Source: Geosiphon pyriformis (taxonomy: Eukaryota > Glomeromycota > Glomeromycetes > Archaeosporales > Geosiphonaceae). Taken from it: a stretch of 10,448 nt of DNA. Within the stretch, counting starts at the first letter, position 1. Each line of letters starts with the position of its first letter. Shown here one piece after another: positions 6,104 through 10,448 of the stretch. Where the stretch lies: contig JAAOMT010000115.1 in assembly GCA_016748015.1 (NCBI GenBank), positions 1-10,448 of the forward strand. Reading direction: 5' to 3'. Under the pieces are notes generated by a model that worked only from the letters and a program-made list of their open reading frames with translations, had not been told where the DNA came from and did no database searches. Position numbers and translations under genes: made by a program.

Positions 6104-7600
6104 TTGGTGATTAGGTATCAGATTGGGGATGGAGTATAAGGAGCAAGACCATCAGGGAGTCATTGGAGTATGTAGTATGGGTATTTGGATATATGGTTCA
6201 CAAGTAAGGTCTGCTTGGTTGGATACGTATTGTACTCCCCCCAAGTCTTGGGATTGGTACTTGGTTGATCAAGAGTTTGGTGGCTTTAGTTGGTAAAGAG
6301 TCTTTTGCTTTGCTACCGGTACAAACAAGGGTGGATGGAGCCCTTGGTGATGACTACTAGTTAGACCATCAATACCTGCCCTGGCCCCACAGGTACAGAC
6401 CTAGTACCTCTACAAGTAGGAGCTCGAATAAAGGGTCCATTTACCCATATTGGGGGTTGGGAGATTGTACGTACGGTTAAACAGTGTTATCCTTGGGTTA
6501 GTCGGTTGGTTGGTGGTATAGGAAGTAATGGGTAGAGTACTAAGGGGTTGGATGAGTAGTGGATCTGTATGGAGGACCACCTTGTGCTCATCATAGCTTG
6601 TTACCTAAGTTTGTCTTAACGATCCCCCCACCCCCCGTGGAGGGCGGATACTTTGGTTGGATGGTTGTATACGAAAGCAGGCGCAAATACATGATTGGGA
6701 TACCCATCAATTCTCATTGTACTTGCCCCATGCCCAATGGTCCCCGTACCAAGTAACCTTGGCTAGTACTCCTAAGTCCTATTACTTTATATGAGGCTTT
6801 AGCTAGAGTTTGATGGTGTGTGGGTAGGTATAAAGTACATTTTTGGGTAAGCCTTGTGATACCTGGTATAGGATAGTCGGGTAGCAATAGTTTATTGGAG
6901 GATAATGTATACTCCTTACTTGGGTTAGGGGAGTACTCCGGGTCTGATGGTCAATGAAAATACTCGGATAGCGTTTCTGACTTTTTGTGGAGGTACGGGT
7001 TGGATAGCTTGATTGGGTGTCCATCTGGGCAACAGTTGTAGTTCTTTGGTACTTGGAGTTGGGAGATTGGGTTGGGGCTGGTCATAATCATAGTCAGGTG
7101 GGGATGGTGGGATGATGTGCTTGAGGTTTGATTTTGGTAAAGTTTTGGCTGGCTGGTCTGGTATATTTGTGAGTCTACTCTACTGCTTTGGGTAGTAAGC
7201 TTATGGGGAGGAGTCCTTGGAGTCATAGTACTTTATGCGTTTTGTACCTAAAATGGGTGTTGGGATTGGATCTTGCTCTGGGTTCCAACCTATTAAGTAT
7301 AATAGGGTATATGGACTATAGAAGCTTATACTTGTGCTAGGATGGATAGGTAATCTAGCCGACTATTTTAGCTTGTTCTTTGTGTAGTTTTGGATGAGTA
7401 GACAATCAGGTTGGTTGGTAGGTTTGGTACCAAGTTGGTAATGTCATTGGTCCCATTTGTAGCCCCCAATCATAGCAGTACTCTTACTTTGACTTGGGGC
7501 GGGTCTTGGGTAGGTATTTTTGATACAGCCTACTTTCTATACACACCCAATCTATATGCCCCCAGCCAGGGTAGGACCAAATGGGAGATTTGATAGGGAG
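6104..7600 (+). other. second G- and T-rich, C-poor block
   Basis: 6961-7260 counts about 34% G, 12% C, 37% T and 18% A. Despite the low A content, TAA and TAG recur in all plus frames and no frame exceeds about 70 codons up to 6800. A table-4 frame from an ATG at about 6947 has roughly 50 residues, and a 60-codon standard frame starting at a TTG lies at 7411-7593. Neither is recognised. C6-A-C6 sits at 6624-6636 and a C6 at 6237-6242. Confidence 0.5.
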
Positions 7601-8068
7601 TACCAAACCCAGGGTTTTACTTGCCTAGACAGCGTATATTAGAGGATTTAATTTTACTGGTATAAAGTACTTACAGGTTGGGGAGGCTATGCTATATAAC
7701 CATACGTGTTCCTCAATACCAATACCCCCCCCTTGGGCCTCTTGACAAGCCCCCCCCCCACACCCAACCCACACCCCAAAATGCACTACAAAGTTAAGGG
7801 TTAATGGGATACATCCAATAAACTACTTTGGGATCTCTGGAAATTGGTACCCAATTACGTCAGTTTCTGGGTATACGGTTGCTATTGCCAATCCCCCTTG
7901 CAAAAGGGATACCTCTAGAGAGATTGATGGGACCCTTTGGACGGACCTGTTTGTAAGCCTTGTCCGAGGTTGATGATGGGTAGAGGGTTCCTTGTTCTCA
8001 TGATTGCAAATACCAGATCCTGGGGATTGGGATCCAAATGGTTGGGGAGCTTCCTACTACAATGAGTA
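7601..8068. other. mixed block leading into R, no gene seen
   Basis: No supported frame. It contains the C8 at 7725-7732 and the C10 at 7750-7759 followed by a C- and A-rich stretch to about 7783, and it ends with GAGTA just before the C10 of the next R copy. Confidence 0.6.
7725..7783. repeat. C-tract cluster C8 and C10
   Basis: C8 (7725-7732), 17 bases, C10 (7750-7759), then short C-tracts split by A and AA. At least four C-tracts in under 60 bases. Confidence 0.9.
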
Positions 8069-8084
8069 CCCCCCCCCCACCCCC
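8069..8084. repeat. C-tract C10-A-C5, left edge of R
   Basis: Ten C, A, five C, preceded by GAGTA. The same tract opens the window at 1-16, where the sequence before it is cut off. Confidence 0.9.
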
Positions 8085-8185
8085 TCATAAGCATATGTTT
8101 GTTGGGTAGTGGTAAAGACTGTTACATTCTAGTAAGGACAAGTATAGGCTGGCATATTGCATAGAAAGTGCTTTGGTTTGTTGGT

Positions 8186-8662
8186 TTAATTGGTTTTTTT
8201 TTTCAAATTGGATTGGAGCTTTAGTAAGTAATCGTCATATTTAGTACCATTCCTATAGGTCCCTAGAGATAAGGTCTTGAGGCCCATCGTCTCTCATGAC
8301 TGCATTATCCTTAGAGAGCGCCAGTAGGTATGGGTATTGAACAGTTCGGTTCACCATTCCAGGTACAAAGGGCTTATGTATTCAGCAACAGTAGTAGTAT
8401 GGATAAGCAGTCCATCATAGGTATGTAAATACTTGATATCCAATATGGTAAGGGATCCCCTTAGAGAGTCTAATAACTGTCGCATAACAGTCGTATGAGG
8501 CCATAGGGGAGAGGACCTGTCTTTTGTAGTAGCCATCCATACTCTAGGAATAGGGTAGTAAGGGATCCCTATAGCAAGTACAAGTACACTAGTATACCAC
8601 GCAGCCCTTGGAAATAGGGCAGGCCATTCATACAAGTCTTGCAAGTCTGATATGCATTGCAT
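8186..8662 (-). CDS. second copy of the unrecognised frame at 118-594
   Basis: Identical copy in the second R module. Standard-code stop at 8351-8353; with TGA as Trp it continues to the TAA at 8186-8188. Not an independent gene if the molecule is circular. Confidence 0.2.
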
Positions 8663-8699
8663 AGTAAGTATTCCATAGGTAATGGATACCCCCCAGTAC

Positions 8700-8942
8700 C
8701 TACAGTCTAAGCGAGTTCACTATAGATAAGTGGATCTTGCAGGAAGTAAGTAGGACAGCCAGTTGTTCTTTGAAATCGCACTCGCGTTGTAATGCGCACT
8801 GTAGTGCTGCTACATAGGGGCCTGCAGGATCTGCAATCTCATATAGCCGCAGATTGGCCATGATTTGTGACAAGTATTGGCGCATATGTTGTACCATGAA
8901 GCATCATTTTCAGAGTATCCTTACCAATGGTTTAGTACCCAT
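8700..8942 (-). CDS. second copy of the unrecognised frame at 632-874
   Basis: Identical copy in the second R module, ending at the TAG at 8702-8700, with the table-4 ATG at 8942-8940 and the standard-code ATG at 8897-8895. Confidence 0.2.
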
Positions 8943-10448
8943 AGCGGCCAGATCAATGATACAAAGTTAAGGGTATGGGAGTACAGGACTTGGCATATGA
9001 GGCCTTAGAATACAGGGTATTAGTACATCCTATAGCAAGTACAAGTCATGAGTATCTGGCAGTAGTATTTTCTCTAGATAGGATGCCCCTCTACCCCCTC
9101 GCAAGTACATATGTATACAAGTAAACAGGCCTTGTATAGGGACAGGCCCCAATAAAGCCGTTATTCTAGTCTGATGGCCCATACCATGAGTTAAGATCTG
9201 CTTAATAATGCGCCTCCTTTAGGGTAAGGATTGGGATAAAGAAGACAGATGCAATCACTATATAAGCAGTCTACAGGGGTATGCAAGTAGTAGGAAGAGT
9301 TGAGTACCTCTGGATTTTGATTATGATAGGTAGAGTAACAAGTACTGATCTAGCTATGCCCTCCGTCATGATAGGTATTGCAAAGGGTGGTGGTATTCTT
9401 TAGGGTGTCAAAGCGAGATTCTTTAGCATACTGGGAATGGTTGTGTGGTTTTGTGGAGCTCCCTCTGGAAATGAGTACTCATGAGCTTTAAAATCCCTAG
9501 TCAGATCCCCATACAAATTAGGATCCACTGTCTAGTCTATTGTCCTATACCTACAACCTCTAATGAGTCAGTACCTGCCCAGTATCTTACAGGATTCGTA
9601 GTGCTGAGCAGTAAATCGTCGGTTATTGCAGGATCCTTCCTATACAGGGACTACTAACCAAGTAGTCCTTAAATAGAAGTACTCATAAATACGGAGTCCT
9701 TGGGCGCAATTATAGGTTCCTTCCTCCAATCTACATGCTGTACAATCTTCATTAGTTTACAGGTACCAGGGGAGTACTCAATCAGGGAGGTTCTGGTAGG
9801 ACTGCGTTCGCATCGCAGTGCAAATACGGAGTCCTTAATAAAAGATCTATCTCAGTAAAGAACCTCCCTCCCTTTGAAAGCCTCATTGTTGAGCACTTGC
9901 CTCAGATATACAAATGGGTATATGACAACTGCTTACCTTATGAGTTCATGGGTACTCTGTAAGGATCGATCTCCTGACCTAGTATATGAATGAGTCTAAC
10001 TGATAACTGAAGTCTAGTAGGCATATCACTAGGAGCACAGTCCTTGTTGAGGCCCTATTAGGGAGACCTATACTATAAGTACAACCCCCAATAGGTATAC
10101 TTGCCAGTCCTATAGACTTACATCTTGGATAAGCCGATATCTAGGGAGATAGGGAGTAACTACGCGCTTTGATCGCCTATCCTTAGGGGGGTCGTCTTTA
10201 GCTATCCGTTTAGATAAATAGTTGCATATGGATATATAAGTTAGTCATAGGGTAAGGATTGGACCCTGGTAATACTTGCAGCTTTAGCACAGTACTCTAG
10301 ATAGGTAATAGCCAAGTACAATAGAGGTGGACATCCTGAAGTCATAGCAAGTTATAGTGGGTGTACAAAGGGTCTTTTAGTAGACTTGCGCGCAAGAGTA
10401 TAGTCATAAAGGGTCCTCAGGATCGAGGTCCTTCAGTACCCCCCCCCC

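Larger units (their letters stand above)
2381..8068. other. U region, single-copy part of the 8,068-bp unit
   Basis: These 5,688 bp lie between the two R copies and occur once. The region alternates between blocks of balanced composition and strongly strand-biased, A-poor or C-poor blocks, with plus-strand C-tracts at or near several of the changes. I recognise no protein family, rRNA core, tRNA, transposase or replication protein in it on either strand. Short words of 10-14 bases are shared with R, for example at 4746-4758 and 5737-5750, so U and R seem to come from the same kind of DNA and not to be a recent foreign insertion. Confidence 0.85.
8069..10448. repeat. R module, second copy of 2,380-bp direct repeat
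   Basis: Same-orientation copy of 1-2380, again beginning with C10-A-C5 and ending with C10, which is the last base of the window. All sub-features of the first copy recur here at +8068. The hairpins lie at 9646-9670, 9784-9869 and 10410-10433, and the palindromes at 9471-9482 and 10385-10396. If the source molecule is circular this is the same DNA seen twice and should be counted once. Confidence 0.97.

Noticed and set aside
6449-6556. Kinetoplast minicircle universal sequence (GGGGTTGGTGTA)
   Set aside because: Only partial look-alikes such as GGGGTTGG at 6544-6551; the full 12-mer was not seen.
6559-6756. 65-codon plus-strand frame beginning at GTG
   Set aside because: No ribosome binding site, no motif, interrupted upstream and downstream by frequent stops; length is within chance for this composition.
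6803-7226. Two minus-strand frames rich in Pro, Ser, Thr and Gln
   Set aside because: Same reason: complement of a G- and T-rich, C-poor block; no domain or motif.
1-10448. Composite transposon or LTR element made of two 2.38-kb direct repeats
   Set aside because: The repeats start and end in C10, lack TG...CA ends or terminal inverted repeats, and no transposase, integrase or reverse transcriptase is visible between them. An overlap of a circle explains them more simply.
1-10448. CRISPR array or tRNA genes
   Set aside because: No regularly spaced identical repeats, and no cloverleaf with a T-arm consensus was found by eye on either strand.

Overview
WHAT IT IS. The window reads as one 8,068-bp unit seen about 1.3 times. 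Bases 1-2380 recur as 8069-10448, and every line I compared was identical. The simplest reading is a circular molecule of 8,068 bp, or a tandem array of 8,068-bp units, whose assembled ends overlap by 2,380 bp. The repeat begins with a run of ten C and ends with another run of ten C. It may therefore be a discrete module (R, 1-2380) next to a 5,688-bp unique part (U, 2381-8068), and not a random overlap.

ORGANISM. No gene, rRNA or tRNA could be identified. The sequence does not look like a bacterial, phage or plasmid segment: in 8 kb the longest standard-code open stretch is about 156 codons, no ribosome-binding-site and ORF pairs stand out, and there is no gene tiling. Several features resemble a multipartite organelle genome, such as the many mitochondrial circles of diplonemids or other Euglenozoa. 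These are circularity, a possible shared module, strand-biased composition, CpG depletion, and frames that lengthen when TGA is read as tryptophan (table 4). This assignment is a weak inference. A nuclear satellite or another non-coding circle is not excluded.

LAYOUT. R (1-2380) has balanced composition, many GTAC, TAG and CTATAG words, a T10 tract, several hairpins and palindromes in its distal part (1400-2370), and on the minus strand two abutting open frames (118-898). U alternates in composition. 2390-3200 is T-rich and A-poor with long overlapping open frames. 3260-4780 resembles R and holds several hairpins. 4790-5460 is strongly G-rich over C, a Trp-rich quasi-repetitive stretch. 5460-6100 is mixed. 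6100-7600 is again G- and T-rich. 7600-8068 is mixed and ends in C-tracts. All homopolymer runs of seven or more, apart from the T10, are C on the plus strand, and many lie at or near changes in composition.

HOW IT MIGHT WORK. If this is a diplonemid-like mitochondrial circle, R would be the shared, possibly replicative part and the skewed blocks in U would hold gene fragments completed by trans-splicing or RNA editing. Nothing seen here proves that. The candidate frames below are given at low confidence.
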